NCBI GenBank assembly: GCA_963664585.2
Contig: CAXXEO010000022.1
Location: forward strand, 1-64,000
Origin: G963664585 sp963664585
GTDB taxonomy: Bacteria > Bacillota > Clostridia > Oscillospirales > Ruminococcaceae
Length of the DNA stretch: 64,000 nucleotides
Direction: 5' to 3'
The notes beneath the pieces are model-generated. The model had not been told where the DNA came from and searched no databases. It saw only the letters and a list, made by a program, of their open reading frames with translations. Of the stretch, positions 1 through 10,606 are shown one piece after another (the first letter of the stretch is position 1; each line of letters begins with the position of its first letter). A program made the translations under genes and the position numbers.

Positions 1-2
1 AC

Positions 3-1861
3 CAGCTAAAAGACATGGATAAAGCAGTCAAGCGCATTGAAGAGGCTGTCGAAGCTGGTGAGCGCATCACAGTTTTCGGCGACTATGACTGCGATGGAAT
101 TGCAGCCACAGTGATCGTCTACAGCTATCTGGATGCGATGGGGGCTAATGTGGGATACTATATTCCACACCGCGAGGATGAAGGGTATGGACTGAATATA
201 CCGGCGATTGACCGTTTAAGCGGGGACGGCACGAGCCTGATCATCACCGTGGACAATGGTATTTCTGCCATAAGCGAGGTAGAATACGCCAGGGAACAGG
301 GGATCGATGTTATCATAACCGACCATCACCAGACAAGGGATACCCTCCCGAATGCGGTGGCGGTGGTTGATCCGCACAGGGCAGACTGCCCAAGCAGCTT
401 CAAGGCATTGGCGGGTGTAGGGGTGGCTTTCAAGCTTGTGTGCGCCCTGGAGGGAGAAGCTGGAGAGACTTTACTGGAGCAATACGGTGATATACTGGCT
501 ATGGCAACAGTGGCTGATGTTGTCGAGCTTACGGGTGAAAACCGTATCTTTGCCAGGGCAGGACTTCCGCAGATTGAGGCGGAACGCGTCCAGGTCTTAT
601 GGCACTTTTGGAAAGGGCGGGCATTCGCAGTCCGAATCTCACTTCTGAGCAGATCGCCTATAGCATCGCCCCCCGAATTAACGCGGTAGGGCGTATGGAA
701 TCGGCTGAAATTGCCGTGAGGCTCTTACTGTGCGAAGATCCGGACGAAGCGGCTTTGTTGGCAGACCAGATGGAAAACTGTAATCTGGAGAGACGCAGAA
801 TGGAGCAGATCGTTACCCAGGATATTAACGCCTGTGTTGCAGATGATCCTCTGGCCGCAGCAAAACGCCTTTTAATCCTTTGCGGGGAGGGTTGGCACGG
901 CGGTATAATTGGTATCGTCTGCTCCAAGCTTATGGATCGTCTTGGAAAGCCGGTGATTCTGATTACCCATTCTGAAGGCGTGGCAAAGGGCTCGGGCCGC
1001 AGCATGGAGGGGTTTTCACTGGTCAACGCGGTGTCTGCCTGTTCAGAACACCTGACGAGATACGGCGGTCATACAATGGCAACCGGTTTTTCCCTTCAAG
1101 AAGAGAATGTCGAGGCGTTTACTGAGGCGATGCAGTGCTATGCCACCGCACACTTTCGTCAGATGCCCATGCCGACACTGAAGATTGATTGTGCGGTAAA
1201 AGCCAACCAGCTTACACTTGACTGTGCCCAGAGCCTTTCGGTGCTCGAGCCCTTCGGAGCGGGCAATGAAACCCCGGTATTGGTACTTTTGAATGCGCGG
1301 CTTGAAAAAATCATACCTACCGTTGATCAAAAGCATCTGCGACTCAAGTTTGCGAAGGATGACAAGTGCTTTTGTGGTATCTATTTTTGTATGAATCGCG
1401 AAAGGCTTCCCTTTTTTGAGGGGGATTTTGTTGATATCGCCTTCCATCTTTCCGCCGGTGATTACATGGGTGAGAAAAAAATGAACATTAAGATCAAGGA
1501 TATACGCCTGGCGGGCTTTGATCAGTCTTCCTATGTGAAGGGGAGGATGTTATATGAAGCCTATCTCCGTAAAGAGAGTGGCTGGAGCTTCCCGGTTCCG
1601 ACTAGGGAGGACATCGGGGAAGTATATCGTTTCATCCGTAGTCATGGGACAATTAACCCGGAAAACGAGCTTTTGTACTCCCATTTACCTTGCGATATAG
1701 AGTATTTTAAGGTTAGGATAGCCGTTGACATCCTGTTGGAGATGGGGCTTCTTGTGAACATGGGCGAAGGTTCACTGTCCATCAATATAACCGCCGGTCG
1801 CGTGGATATTCAATCATCTGCGATTTTGAAGGAATTGGTACATTCTTATGCCTCACGTTAA
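3..1861 (+). pseudogene. recJ: Single-stranded-DNA exonuclease RecJ, 5'-truncated by window edge and frameshifted
   Basis: RecJ is a DHH-family 5'-3' single-strand DNA exonuclease used in recombination and mismatch repair. The frame is open from base 3, so the true start lies outside the window. The DHH signature DYDCDG starts near base 81 and the DHH motif (ITDHHQ) follows near 318. The reading frame breaks near 579-587, where one base appears to be missing. The shifted frame then continues with the expected family sequence RPGLMALLERAGI and runs through the DHHA1-type segment (GGHTMATGFS) to 1861. Its last 14 bases overlap the start of relA. Both halves are well conserved, so this is either a very recent mutation or a base-calling error. 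Four other loci nearby show the same kind of break. Confidence 0.85.
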
Positions 1862-4038
1862 AGGATATACAATTGAAGAGCTCATGATTGCTGTGGCTGA
1901 AAGTGGAAAGCCCTATGACACAGTAAAGATCATTGCGGCCTATCATATGGCCTTAGAAGCGCATGCCAATCAAAAAAGAGCATCAGGTGAGATGTATATA
2001 TCCCATCCTGTTTCAGTGGCCTATATTCTGGTTGAGTTGGGCATGGACTCTGAAACGGTAATCGCAGCCCTTCTGCACGATGTCGTCGAGGATACGGATA
2101 TGCCCCTCGATCAAATAGAAAAGCAGTTCGGCGCAGATACCGCACTGCTGGTGGGCGGCGTCACTAAGCTGGGTAAAATCCCCTATTATCCAGAGAAGAG
2201 CAGCAGGCGGAAAATATACGCAAGATGCTTCTCGCCATGGCGCAGGATGTGCGCGTGGTCATCATGAAGCTGGCGGACAGGCTGCACAACGCCCGCACTT
2301 TTGAGTTCCTCGAAGATGACAAGCGGCGCTATAAAGCTCTTGAAACGATGGAGATCTACGCGCCCCATCGCTGATCGCCTCGGTATGAAAGCGATAAAAG
2401 AAGAGCTTGAAGACATCTCGCTTCGCTATCTTGATCCTGTCGCCTATGAAGAGATTGAAAAGCAACTGTTTCTGCGGCAGGAAGAGCGTCTTGGTTTTCT
2501 GGAAAATATTAAGATCCGCATTTACGACCGCATTCGCCCCGAGCACCCAAACGCTTATGTTGAAGGCCGGGTAAAAAGCATCTACGGCATCTATCGCAAG
2601 GTGTATATATCAGGTCGCTCTTTTGATGAGGTTTTCGACGTGTATGCGATTCGCGTCATTGTCGATTCTGTCATCGATTGCTATAACATTTTGGGCATCA
2701 TTCACGATATGTTCCGGCCGATCCCTAATCGGTTTCAAGGACTATATTTCTACGCCTAAGAAAAACATGTATCAGTCCCTTCATACCACAGTATTTGACA
2801 AAGAGGGGATTCCCTTTGAAACGCAAATTCGCACCTGGGATATGCATCACACTGCCGAATACGGAATCGCTGCCCACTGGAAGTATAAGGCTGGTATCAG
2901 CGGCAAGGATCGACTGGAAGAGCGCCTGGCATGGGTGCGTCAGCTGATCGAAAGCCAGCAAGAGGGACAGGACGCCGAAGAGATTATCCGTTCAATCAAA
3001 TCGGATATTGCCCCAGAAGAAGTATTTGTCTTTACCCCCAAGGGCGATGTCATCAATCTGCCCGCGGGTTCGACCGTGATCGACTATGCTTATGCGATAC
3101 ACTCACAGGTGGGCAACCGTATGGTGGGAGCCAAGGTGGACGGACGTATGGTGTCCATTGATTTTGTGGTACAAACGGGGATGATCGTTGAAATTCTGAC
3201 CTCCAATTCCAAAACCCAGGGTCCAAGCAGGGATTGGCTCAATATTGTGCGTACCAACGAGGCCAGAAGCAAGATCAGAAACTGGTTTAAGAAAGAGCGC
3301 CTTGAAGAGAACATCGCCGAAGGCAAGGACACGGTGGAAAAGGAGTTTAAGCGCAATTTTATCACCCTCACCGAAGAGCAGCTCGCTCAATTTCTTCTCG
3401 AAGAGGCCAAACGGCAGCATTACAGCTCGGTGAATGAGTTTTATGCCTCCATCGGCTACGGCGGAATTGCCCTGTCCAAAATCATGCCCCGGATTAAAGA
3501 AGAATACACAAAGCTCTATCGCGCGCCGGATCCGCTTAAGATTGAACGCCCCATCACTAAGCCTAAAAAAGAACGAAAGGCTTCCAGTGGTGTTATCGTA
3601 GAGGGGCTTGAGGGTTGCCTTGTTAAATTCGCACGCTGTTGCAATCCTCTTCCCGGTGATGAGATCACCGGCTTTGTCACAAGGGGATACGGTGTTTCCA
3701 TTCATAAAAAAGACTGCACCAATGTGCTGATGGGCGTGAACGACAAAGAACAGCAGGCACGTTGGGTAAAGGCCCACTGGGCCGCTTCAGTCAAGGAAAC
3801 TTTTCAGTCCACGGTGGAAATTATGGCCGGAAGTCACGGCGGTATTCTTGCGGATATCAGCATCATGTTAAATAACATGCATGTTCCGATCCATTCTTTT
3901 ATCGCTAAAGAGCTTAGCGACCATCGCACCCATATTCAGATTACGATGGGTATCAATGATGTCAATCAGTTGAATTTTATTATCTCTAATCTAAAAAAAG
4001 TTTCAGGAATTACATCAATTGAGAGAATGAACCAATAG
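1848..4038 (+). pseudogene. relA: RelA/SpoT (p)ppGpp synthetase/hydrolase, three frameshifts
   Basis: This is a bifunctional stringent-response enzyme of the Rel family. Segments seen in order are the HD hydrolase domain (HPVSVAYILVELG, LLHDVVEDT), the synthetase domain (MYQSLHTTV), TGS (FTPKGDVINLPAGSTVIDYAYAIHS) and a C-terminal ACT-like domain. Three indels break the frame. One base is missing near 2193-2200, before the segment EEQQAENIRKM. One C is extra in the CCCC run at about 2354-2357, before IADRLGM. One T is extra in the TTT at about 2729-2731, before KDYISTPKKN. With these repaired the protein is full length (about 730 residues). It sits just upstream of dtd, a common Firmicute arrangement. 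Confidence 0.88.
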
Positions 4039-4051
4039 GAGGGTTATACTG

Positions 4052-4513
4052 TTGAGAGCGGTTGTACAGCGTGTTTCTCGCGCCAGTGTCACTATAGACG
4101 GCCAGACGGTTGGGACGATTGAAAAAGGCGTGATGGTCCTTCTGGGTGTGCGTGAAGAGGATACCGATGCTGAAGCCAGATATATGGCTGACAAGCTGGC
4201 CTCGCTTAGAATTTTTACTGATGAAGAAGGAAAGATGAATCTTTCAGCTTTGGATATAAAGGGCGAGGCCTTAGTCGTATCCAACTTTACGCTTTACGCC
4301 GATTGCAAGAAGGGCAGACGTCCCTCTTTTGTTACCGCGGCACGTCCGGAAAAGGCGGATCCGCTCTACCAAAGCTTTACCCGTTACCTTAGTGAGGCTG
4401 GTATTACAAAGGTTGAAACCGGTGTTTTCGGAGCTGATATGCTTGTCAGTATTGACAACGATGGCCCGGTCACGGTCATTTTGGATTCAGAGGAAATGAT
4501 GCCAAAACGCTGA
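4052..4513 (+). CDS. dtd: D-aminoacyl-tRNA deacylase
   Basis: DTD hydrolyses the ester bond of D-aminoacyl-tRNAs, and of Gly-tRNA(Ala), as a proofreading step. The 153-residue protein is the family's usual size. It starts MRAVVQRVSRASV, carries FTLYAD in the active-site strand (here SNFTLYAD, where many family members have SQFTLYAD) and ends with the cis-proline motif NDGPVT. The start is TTG at 4052, behind AGGAGG with normal spacing, 13 bases after the relA stop. It is the first intact gene after the two broken ones. Confidence 0.95.
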   Translation: MRAVVQRVSRASVTIDGQTVGTIEKGVMVLLGVREEDTDAEARYMADKLASLRIFTDEEGKMNLSALDIKGEALVVSNFTLYADCKKGRRPSFVTAARPEKADPLYQSFTRYLSEAGITKVETGVFGADMLVSIDNDGPVTVILDSEEMMPKR

Positions 4514-4526
4514 AGGAGGATTTATT

Positions 4527-5165
4527 ATGCGCATGATAACCCATGTAGTAGGCCCGATTGCGACAAACTGCTATATAATCGCGGATGGGAAGGGTGCCGC
4601 GGCGGTGATTGATCCAGGTGCAGAACCTGAACAAATTGAACAGCTTCTAAAAAGTAATAATCTGGATTTACAGAATATTATTTTAACGCATGGCCACTTT
4701 GACCATTTTGGCGCTTTAAAGGGACTCAAAGAGCGCTATCCGTCTGTACCAGTGGCGATTGGTGCCGAGGATGTCCCGATGCTGGAAACAGCTGCCGATA
4801 ATGCAGCTGTGCTTCGTTACGCCGATCCCGCGGACTATATGGGCTTGACCTGCGATATCAAGTTAGGCGATGGAGATCATATCAAGGTCGGCGATCTGGA
4901 CCTTACGATCTATTCCACCCCAGGGCATTCGAGAGGCGGAGTAAGTATCGAATGTGAGGACGCCCTATTTACCGGGGATACGCTTTTTGCCGGGGATGTG
5001 GGCAGAACAGACCTTGAAGGGGGAGATTACCTCGCGATTCTTCGTTCGGTCAAGCAGCTTGCCGCTCTAGAGGGAGATCGAAGGGTTTATCCCGGACATG
5101 GCATTTCCACCACGCTTGAACATGAGCGGGAAGAAAATGGCTATATTCGGTCTGATGACGTATGA
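4527..5165 (+). CDS. MBL-fold metallo-hydrolase (glyoxalase II-like)
   Basis: This is a 212-residue metallo-beta-lactamase-fold hydrolase of the type often annotated as hydroxyacylglutathione hydrolase. The binuclear zinc motif THGHFDH is followed by the ligands in STPGHSRGG, the bridging Asp in FTGDTLF and the last His in YPGHG. It lacks the C-terminal extension of true glyoxalase II, so the natural substrate cannot be stated. The strong ribosome site AAGGAGG lies 7 bases upstream. The stop overlaps the hemZ start by ATGA, which implies translational coupling. Confidence 0.88.
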   Translation: MRMITHVVGPIATNCYIIADGKGAAAVIDPGAEPEQIEQLLKSNNLDLQNIILTHGHFDHFGALKGLKERYPSVPVAIGAEDVPMLETAADNAAVLRYADPADYMGLTCDIKLGDGDHIKVGDLDLTIYSTPGHSRGGVSIECEDALFTGDTLFAGDVGRTDLEGGDYLAILRSVKQLAALEGDRRVYPGHGISTTLEHEREENGYIRSDDV

Positions 5166-6640
5166 TTCTCATCAAAGTAGGGCATAGTTTTCACTATGAA
5201 ATAGAACGGCTTGCTATGATGTTCTTTCCTGGCGAAAGGATGCTCTGGGTGGATACCGTACCCGGGGATGAAGACTATATTCTCACCGGTATGCGTGAAG
5301 AGCAGGGCGGCTTTATTCAAGAGGCTGTTGTGCGATTGAATGGGCATATCGAAAAGCTCGTTTCGGACAGGATCGGGGATGTCCATATGACCGGCTGGCA
5401 GCTTGAAATGAAGATGGGGGCGCTTCTATATCAGCTTCTCGCTCCACTGACCGAAATATCCCCATCTTGGGGCATACTCACGGGGGTACGCCCCGTAAAG
5501 CTCTTCCATCAGGCTATAGCAGAGGGTAAGAGCAGAGATGAGATATGCCGCTTGTTTACGGGGGATTATCTTGTGGACCCGAACTGCGTTGATTTGGCCA
5601 TGAACATACAGAGAATTGAAAGTGCCGTGATCAGCCGGTCGGGTAGAGACAGTTTCAGTCTTTTTATCTCCATTCCGTTCTGTCCGGGAAGATGCAGGTA
5701 CTGCTCATTTGTTTCCCATTCTGTGGAAAAGGCGGGGCATCTTCTGCCCGCCTATCTGGATAAGCTATGTGATGAGATCCGAATTTTAGGAAATACCGCC
5801 CGGGAACTGAAGCTTCGTCTGATGACAGTCTATATTGGTGGAGGCACGCCTACCATCCTGACAACTGAGCAGCTTGAGAGGCTATTTTCGGTGCTTGAGG
5901 ACAGCTTTGATATTCGTTCCGCTTTGGAATATTCTCTTGAATCCGGCCGTCCGGACAGCATGACGAAGGAAAAACTGGAAGTGGCCAAAAATGCAGGGGT
6001 CACACGTCTTTGTGTTAATCCGCAATCCCTCAACGATGAGGTGCTGGCCAGAATGGGCAGGCGTCACACCGCCGAGAACATTTTTACAGCCTTTCGTCTT
6101 GCCAGATCCCTCGGTTTTGAATCGATCAACATGGACCTGATCGCGGGACTTCCGGGAGAGGATCTTGACAGCTTTAAACGTAGCCTTGATGGCGTTATTG
6201 GGCTTGGGCCTGAAAATATTACGGTGCATGCCCTTTCCCTAAAGCGATCCTCTGATCTTGGACAAGAGGAAAGGTCTATACTGAGAGAAAATGCCCTTAC
6301 CGCCGCCCGGATGATCGCCTATAGCCGAGAAACGCTGAAAGCTCATGGATATCTGCCCTATTATATGTACCGGCAAAAGAACACGGTGGGAAACTTGGAG
6401 AATACCGGCTATTGCAAGCCGGGCTTTGAGGGACTTTACAACATCTACATGATGGATGAGACCCACACTGTGCTAGGGGCGGGCGCCGCTGCAGTCACCA
6501 AGCTGCAACTGAAAGAAAAAACAAAAATTGCGCGTATATTTAACTTTAAATTCCCGTATGAATATATTGGTCGATTTTCGGACATTCTCTTACGAAAGGA
6601 TGGAATCAAAAGCTTTTATGAAGAATGTAGCCGAGTTTAG
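5162..6640 (+). CDS. hemZ: Coproporphyrinogen III oxidase-like radical SAM protein HemZ
   Basis: This is a radical SAM enzyme of the HemN/HemZ family. It has an N-terminal HemZ-type domain of about 150 residues, then the cluster motif CPGRCRYC (residues about 176-183), GGGTPT of the SAM site, and a C-terminal HemN-type region (YYMYRQKNTVGNLENTGY). HemZ of Bacillus is annotated as an oxygen-independent coproporphyrinogen dehydrogenase. Related proteins can instead be heme chaperones, so the reaction is inferred. The 492 residues are intact, although genes on both sides are frameshifted. The start overlaps the preceding gene by 4 bases and the 3' end overlaps the kinase. Confidence 0.88.
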   Translation: MILIKVGHSFHYEIERLAMMFFPGERMLWVDTVPGDEDYILTGMREEQGGFIQEAVVRLNGHIEKLVSDRIGDVHMTGWQLEMKMGALLYQLLAPLTEISPSWGILTGVRPVKLFHQAIAEGKSRDEICRLFTGDYLVDPNCVDLAMNIQRIESAVISRSGRDSFSLFISIPFCPGRCRYCSFVSHSVEKAGHLLPAYLDKLCDEIRILGNTARELKLRLMTVYIGGGTPTILTTEQLERLFSVLEDSFDIRSALEYSLESGRPDSMTKEKLEVAKNAGVTRLCVNPQSLNDEVLARMGRRHTAENIFTAFRLARSLGFESINMDLIAGLPGEDLDSFKRSLDGVIGLGPENITVHALSLKRSSDLGQEERSILRENALTAARMIAYSRETLKAHGYLPYYMYRQKNTVGNLENTGYCKPGFEGLYNIYMMDETHTVLGAGAAAVTKLQLKEKTKIARIFNFKFPYEYIGRFSDILLRKDGIKSFYEECSRV

Positions 6641-7566
6641 CAACATAGTTTCGGATATTGCCATGATTAACGAACTGGCAAAATCAAATCCCACCGCTTT
6701 TGTACAAAGATGCGAGCAAGATTATATGATTCAGCTCAAGAAAACATGTGACCTTGTTATGGAGGATCTTGCGCGCTATTCGCTACTCCTGCTGGCCGGT
6801 CCATCTTCTTCAGGCAAAACAACCACCGCCTACAAGCTGAGTGGGTTGTTTAAAGAAAGGGGAATCGAGGCGTCGGTCATATCACTGGACGACTTTTTTC
6901 TTGGGAAGAGCCAGTACCCTTTGCTTTCGGATGGCAAGCCCGACATGGAATCAGTAAACGCTTTGGACGTTGAGTTGATCAACCGCTGCTTTTCCGATCT
7001 CGTATCCAAAGGAGAGGCGCTGTTTCCTCAGTTTGACTTTGCTACAAGCTCGGCGCAAGCCACTTGGCACAAAGGTTACGCTGGGGCCCCGCGACCTACT
7101 GATTGTAGAGGGCCTGCATGCTCTCAATCCAGTTCTCGTAAGAGAGCTTCGGACAGAGTGTATTTTCAAGATCTATGTGAGTACCCGAACCAAGTTTATG
7201 GAGGGGGATAAAGAGATTCTAACCCCGAAAGATACCAGACTGATTCGCCGGATGGTCAGGGACCACAATTTCAGAGGCCATTCGCCTCTATCCACGCTGG
7301 CGATGTGGGATGAGGTGCTTGCGGGGGAAAAAATTTATATTTACCCTTATCGCGACGCGGTGGATATAAAAATAGACTCGACTCTTGATTATGAGCCCTG
7401 TGTCTTTCACTATCATATACTGCCTTTTATCGAAGGGCTGAAGAATGAGCCGTTCGTCGGCGGGAAATTTTCTGAAATTGTCAGGGTTCTCGAGAAATTT
7501 TGTGATTTGGACAAAGATCTTGTCCCTGTGGATTCTCATCTTCGTGAATTTATCGGTTCAAACTAA
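6600..7566 (+). pseudogene. Uridine kinase-like nucleoside kinase, one frameshift
   Basis: This is a P-loop kinase of the uridine kinase/phosphoribulokinase group. The Walker A motif GPSSSGKTTTA is near residue 65, followed by SLDDFF, FDFATSSAQ, LLIVEGLHALNP (Walker B-like) and the lid RLIRRMVRDHNFRG. The frame changes at about 7055-7061, where one base too many separates SSAQ from PLGTKVTLGPRD. Repaired, the protein is about 320 residues, shorter than the common form that has an N-terminal TGS domain. The start is ATG 6600 or 6618, both inside the end of hemZ, and the second fits the AAGGATGG site less closely. Substrate identity is inferred from family only. Confidence 0.8.
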
Positions 7567-7672
7567 AGAAAGTTTCAATGAGTTTCTGACTTTATTTTGC
7601 GGGTCTCACACAGGGAAAAATGAGACTGGCGTGCATTTCCAATTAAATAGGATACGGTTCAAACGATTCTAC

Positions 7673-7700
7673 TTGAAATATTTGACATGGATGCTATAAT
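7673..7700 (+). promoter_or_regulatory. Predicted sigma-A promoter for the zinc-ribbon gene
   Basis: TTGAAA (7673-7678) and TATAAT (7695-7700) are separated by 16 bases and lie about 30 bases upstream of the start of the next gene. A TTGACA inside the spacer is too close to serve as the -35. Confidence 0.55.
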
Positions 7701-7730
7701 AAGAACATATTTTAATACGAGGTGATGGTT

Positions 7731-8191
7731 GTGTCGGTTTTTGATGAAATGATGGAAAAGGCAAAGCAGTTTGCCAACGTGGCGGAGAAGAAAACAAGTG
7801 TAGCGGTTGAAACCTCAAAGCTTAGACTCCGTGTTGTGCAGATGAACTCGATGATACAAAGCAACTATGAACGAATCGGCACAATGGTGTATGAACAGCA
7901 AAAGAAGGGCAATGACAACAGCGACCTGATTGCTGTCTGTGTGTCTGAGATCGACACACTTCTTGCTGAACTTTACTGCGATTACCGTTAGGATTGCTGA
8001 ACTCAAGGGCGGCGGGCGGTGCCCCATTTGCGGAGCTTCGGGTGCAACTGAATCGCTGTACTGTCCAAAATGCGGTTGCAAGCATGAAAAAATCCGCCGC
8101 ACCGAAGTCGGCCGAGACGGCAGCCGCGAAGACAGAGAAAGTCGTTCAAACTGTTGAGGCATCTGATACAGAAGAGAATAAAGCCGAATAG
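7731..8191 (+). pseudogene. Small coiled-coil/zinc-ribbon protein, two frameshifts
   Basis: The N-terminal 80 residues (FDEMMEKAKQFANVAEKK onward) form a helical, coiled-coil-like segment. The C-terminal part, in a second frame, has a clear four-cysteine zinc ribbon, CPIC then CPKC, and a third frame gives an Ala/Lys/Glu-rich tail ending ENKAE. The joins need removal of one T in the TTT near 7971-7973 and one A in the A-run near 8089-8094. Repaired length is about 153 residues. The start is GTG 7731 or ATG 7722, behind AGGTG. The function is unknown. Similar short helical plus zinc-ribbon proteins are common hypotheticals in Clostridia. Confidence 0.65.
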
Positions 8192-8193
8192 AT

Positions 8194-8228
8194 AAAAGAA
8201 AAAAGGGATATACTCCCTTTTTTCTTTT
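8194..8228 (+). terminator. Rho-independent terminator
   Basis: An A-rich arm ending GGGA pairs with TCCC followed by TTTTTTCTTTT, immediately after the zinc-ribbon gene. The symmetry would allow termination from either side. Confidence 0.8.
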
Positions 8229-8276
8229 ATGGGATATTATATCGTGCTTAAAAACGATTACGATTTCAATTAATAA

Positions 8277-8382
8277 TATAGTTGATTAACTTGAAAACAA
8301 GCTTGTGATTTCTTCCCCCGCCTTCGGCGGGGGAAGAAAATGACGTTATATATATAGCTAGTTTTTAAGTTAATTGGCTATA
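8277..8382 (-). repeat. 102-bp hairpin element, copy 1 (minus orientation)
   Basis: Copy 1 of the twelve-copy family described at 8556. It is inverted relative to most copies and forms a head-to-head pair with copy 2, 173 bp away. TA is present at both edges. Read in the family orientation, its central loop is GAA. Confidence 0.9.
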
Positions 8383-8555
8383 TATTGTAAATAAAGTAAT
8401 AGGATAAACTGATTTTGTAGAATAATGTTTGACCCGATGCAATAGGTTTAACTATTCTTTAAGGCATAGTGTCTAAACCGGCGTAATAGAATGATCTGTA
8501 TTCTAATGATGTTATCGCATTGCTTTTTTGCCGCCAAATTCATAAAAACGATTGG
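8383..8555. other. Spacer between two inverted repeat copies, no gene seen
   Basis: These 173 bp are AT-rich and contain no credible open reading frame, RNA gene or strong hairpin. Together with the two oppositely oriented elements they form a symmetrical 385-bp block between the zinc-ribbon gene and the flippase gene. Confidence 0.5.
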
Positions 8556-8661
8556 TATAGCCAATTAACATAAAAACTGGCTATAAATAAAGCGCCATTT
8601 CTTCCCCCGCCTTCGGCGGGGGAAGAAAATCACAAGCTTGTTTTCAAGTTAATCAATTATA
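8556..8661 (+). repeat. 102-bp hairpin element, copy 2 (family description)
   Basis: The core runs from TAGCC to AATTA/AACTA (102 bp) and is flanked by a 2-bp repeat, normally TA. The left end TAGCCAATTAACTTAAAAAC and the reverse complement of the right end TAGTTGATTAACTTGAAAAC form an imperfect terminal inverted repeat. The left arm also has its own small hairpin (TAGCCA with TGGCTA). The centre is a perfect stem, TTCTTCCCCCGCC with GGCGGGGGAAGAA, around a 3-nt loop that is TTC here. There is no coding capacity. Size, inverted repeats and a target repeat resemble MITEs such as the pneumococcal RUP, but no related transposase is in the window. Confidence 0.92.
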
Positions 8662-8864
8662 TTACGCGTCAACTCTGATTCGTTGACATGTAGGCGAGGG
8701 AACAGAGAAAGGAAACTCGTTACATTTGAGATTACCGTCCAGGGTTATTTTCAAATCTTTTTGGAAGTTATAAGAGTATTCAAAAGATTTTTTCTGCCTA
8801 CAAAGGGGGAGAGAGTCTAATAGAAAAAATCCGCAAATTTGAGTATAAAATCAGGGGTGAGGCA
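8662..8864. other. Leader region of the flippase gene
   Basis: Two hairpins are visible: GTCAAC with GTTGAC (8668-8687) and CAAATCTTTT with AAAAGATTT around 8752-8790. No open reading frame or known riboswitch pattern was recognised. A ribosome site GGGGTGAGG precedes the ATG at 8865. Confidence 0.4.
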
Positions 8865-10606
8865 ATGAAGCACAGAAGACAGGGCTTTCTGCAAGGGGCG
8901 CTGGTTCTGGTTGTCGCCACAGTGGTTGTCAAGGTGCTGGGGGGCGCTTTTTAAAATTCCGCTCACCAAAAATACTTGGCGGCGGCGGTATGGGCTATTT
9001 TATGACGGCCTATGGATTTTTTAACCCCATTTATGCCCTGTCCATCGCCGGATTTCCCGTTGCGGTCTCCAAGATGGTTTCGCAGTGCGCGGCAAGGCAC
9101 TCTTACCGCGACATCAGAAGAATTCTGGCCGTTTCGGTTGTTATATTTGCTGCTTTGGGCGCGTTGCTTTCTGGGGTAATATTCTTCGGCGCAGGTGCTT
9201 TCTCCAAAGCGGTTGGCAATCCGACCGCCCGACTTGCAGTGACTGCGATTGCCCCCCGCTGTTTTTTTTGGTTGCATCAATTCAGCTTTCAGGGGCTATA
9301 ACGAGGGTCTGCGAAATATGTTTCCTACTGCCCTTTCACAGATGGCAGAAGCTCTGACAAAGCTTGGAGCAGGAATCGCCTTTTCCATCTGGTCTATCAA
9401 TTTCTGTTATCAGGATTATCAGTCCACAGGAATGGTGCTGGGGATTGCCGCTAGTTCTGCCCAGCATGCGCTCACTCTGACCCTTCCTTACGCCGCGGCC
9501 GCTGCAGTATTCGGCGTGGCGATGAGCACGGCTGCCGGGACAGTCTATCTGACTTTACGCCAAATGATAGCAGGTGACGGCTTTACGTCCGAGCAATTGC
9601 GCTGTTCTCCGCCTCCTATGGCAAGAAGGCATTTAGCGGCCAGCCTCCTTAAATTTGCCTTGCCCGTCTGTCTGGGGGCGCTGGCTGTTAATCTTACCTC
9701 AGTGATTGACCTTGCTTCTATTATGAAGAGGCTTGCTGTCGCAGCTGCACAAAATCCTGCGGCTCTGTATGGATCTCACCAGGGGGCTATACCCGACACG
9801 CTTGCGATCAGTGAAATACCCAATTTTCTATATGGCTCCTATACAAGTATGGCGGTAACCATTTTCAATCTAGTGCCCGCGATCACCACCTCTTTTGGGA
9901 TCAGCGCACTGCCTATTATTTCGGCGCTTTGGACTCAACGCAAAATGCCCGAGCTGAGGCGTAATATTGAGTCCGTTTTGCGTCTCACCGCCCTGATTGT
10001 CCTACCGGCGGGCCTCGGTATGAGTGTAATGAGCGGACCAATCCTTGGAATGATTTTTAGTTCCAATCCCGCAGAGGTTGCAGTGGCGACTCCTCTTCTC
10101 AAAGTATTGGGATTGCCGTTATATTTGTTGCTATGGCGACTCCAGTCAACAGCATGCTTCAGGGGATAGGCCTTGCCTATATGCCAGTGAAACTAATGTG
10201 CATCGGAGGGGTCATAAAAATTGTGGTTAACCACATTCTTGTCGCTTCGCCGGGCATTAATATAAATGGCGCACCATATGGCACCCTTTCCTGTTATTTA
10301 TTTATTATGGTGGCAAGTCTTATTGCTTTACACATCAACACCGATATTACTATCGATGTGTACAGCGTATTTTTAAAGCCCTTTTTCTCCGCCGTGACTT
10401 GCGCGCTAGCCGCATGGATGAGCTACTTTATGACACCCCTGTCCTCTTGTGGCCGCATGGGAGTTCTGCTATCTCTTGCAATCGCGGTGCTTGTTTACTG
10501 TTTGGCCCTTTTAATGACACGCTCGATTACCAGAAATGACCTCTCGATGCTAAATAAGGGAGAAAAAATGGCAAACGCACTTGCAAAACTGCACTTTTTA
10601 GGGTAG
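8865..10606 (+). pseudogene. SpoVB/YabM-type polysaccharide flippase (MOP superfamily), four frameshifts
   Basis: This is a multi-pass membrane flippase of the MATE/MOP superfamily, related to SpoVB, MurJ-like and YabM proteins that move lipid-linked precursors in spore cortex or envelope synthesis. Conserved pieces occur in four frames: GALFKIPLT, GYFMTAYGFFNPIYALSIAGFPVAVSKM, NSAFRGYNEGLRNM and NSMLQGIGLAYMPVK. The joins require removal of one G near 8939-8944, one A near 8969-8973 and one C in CCCCCC near 9251-9256, plus one added base near 10105-10130. Repaired length is about 580 residues. The position directly before mazG matches yabM in Bacillus. The gene may be intact in reality if the indels are sequencing errors. 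Confidence 0.8.

Noticed and set aside
3103..3777. 224-codon open frame on the minus strand within relA
   Set aside because: Shadow of conserved TGS/ACT coding sequence on the plus strand.
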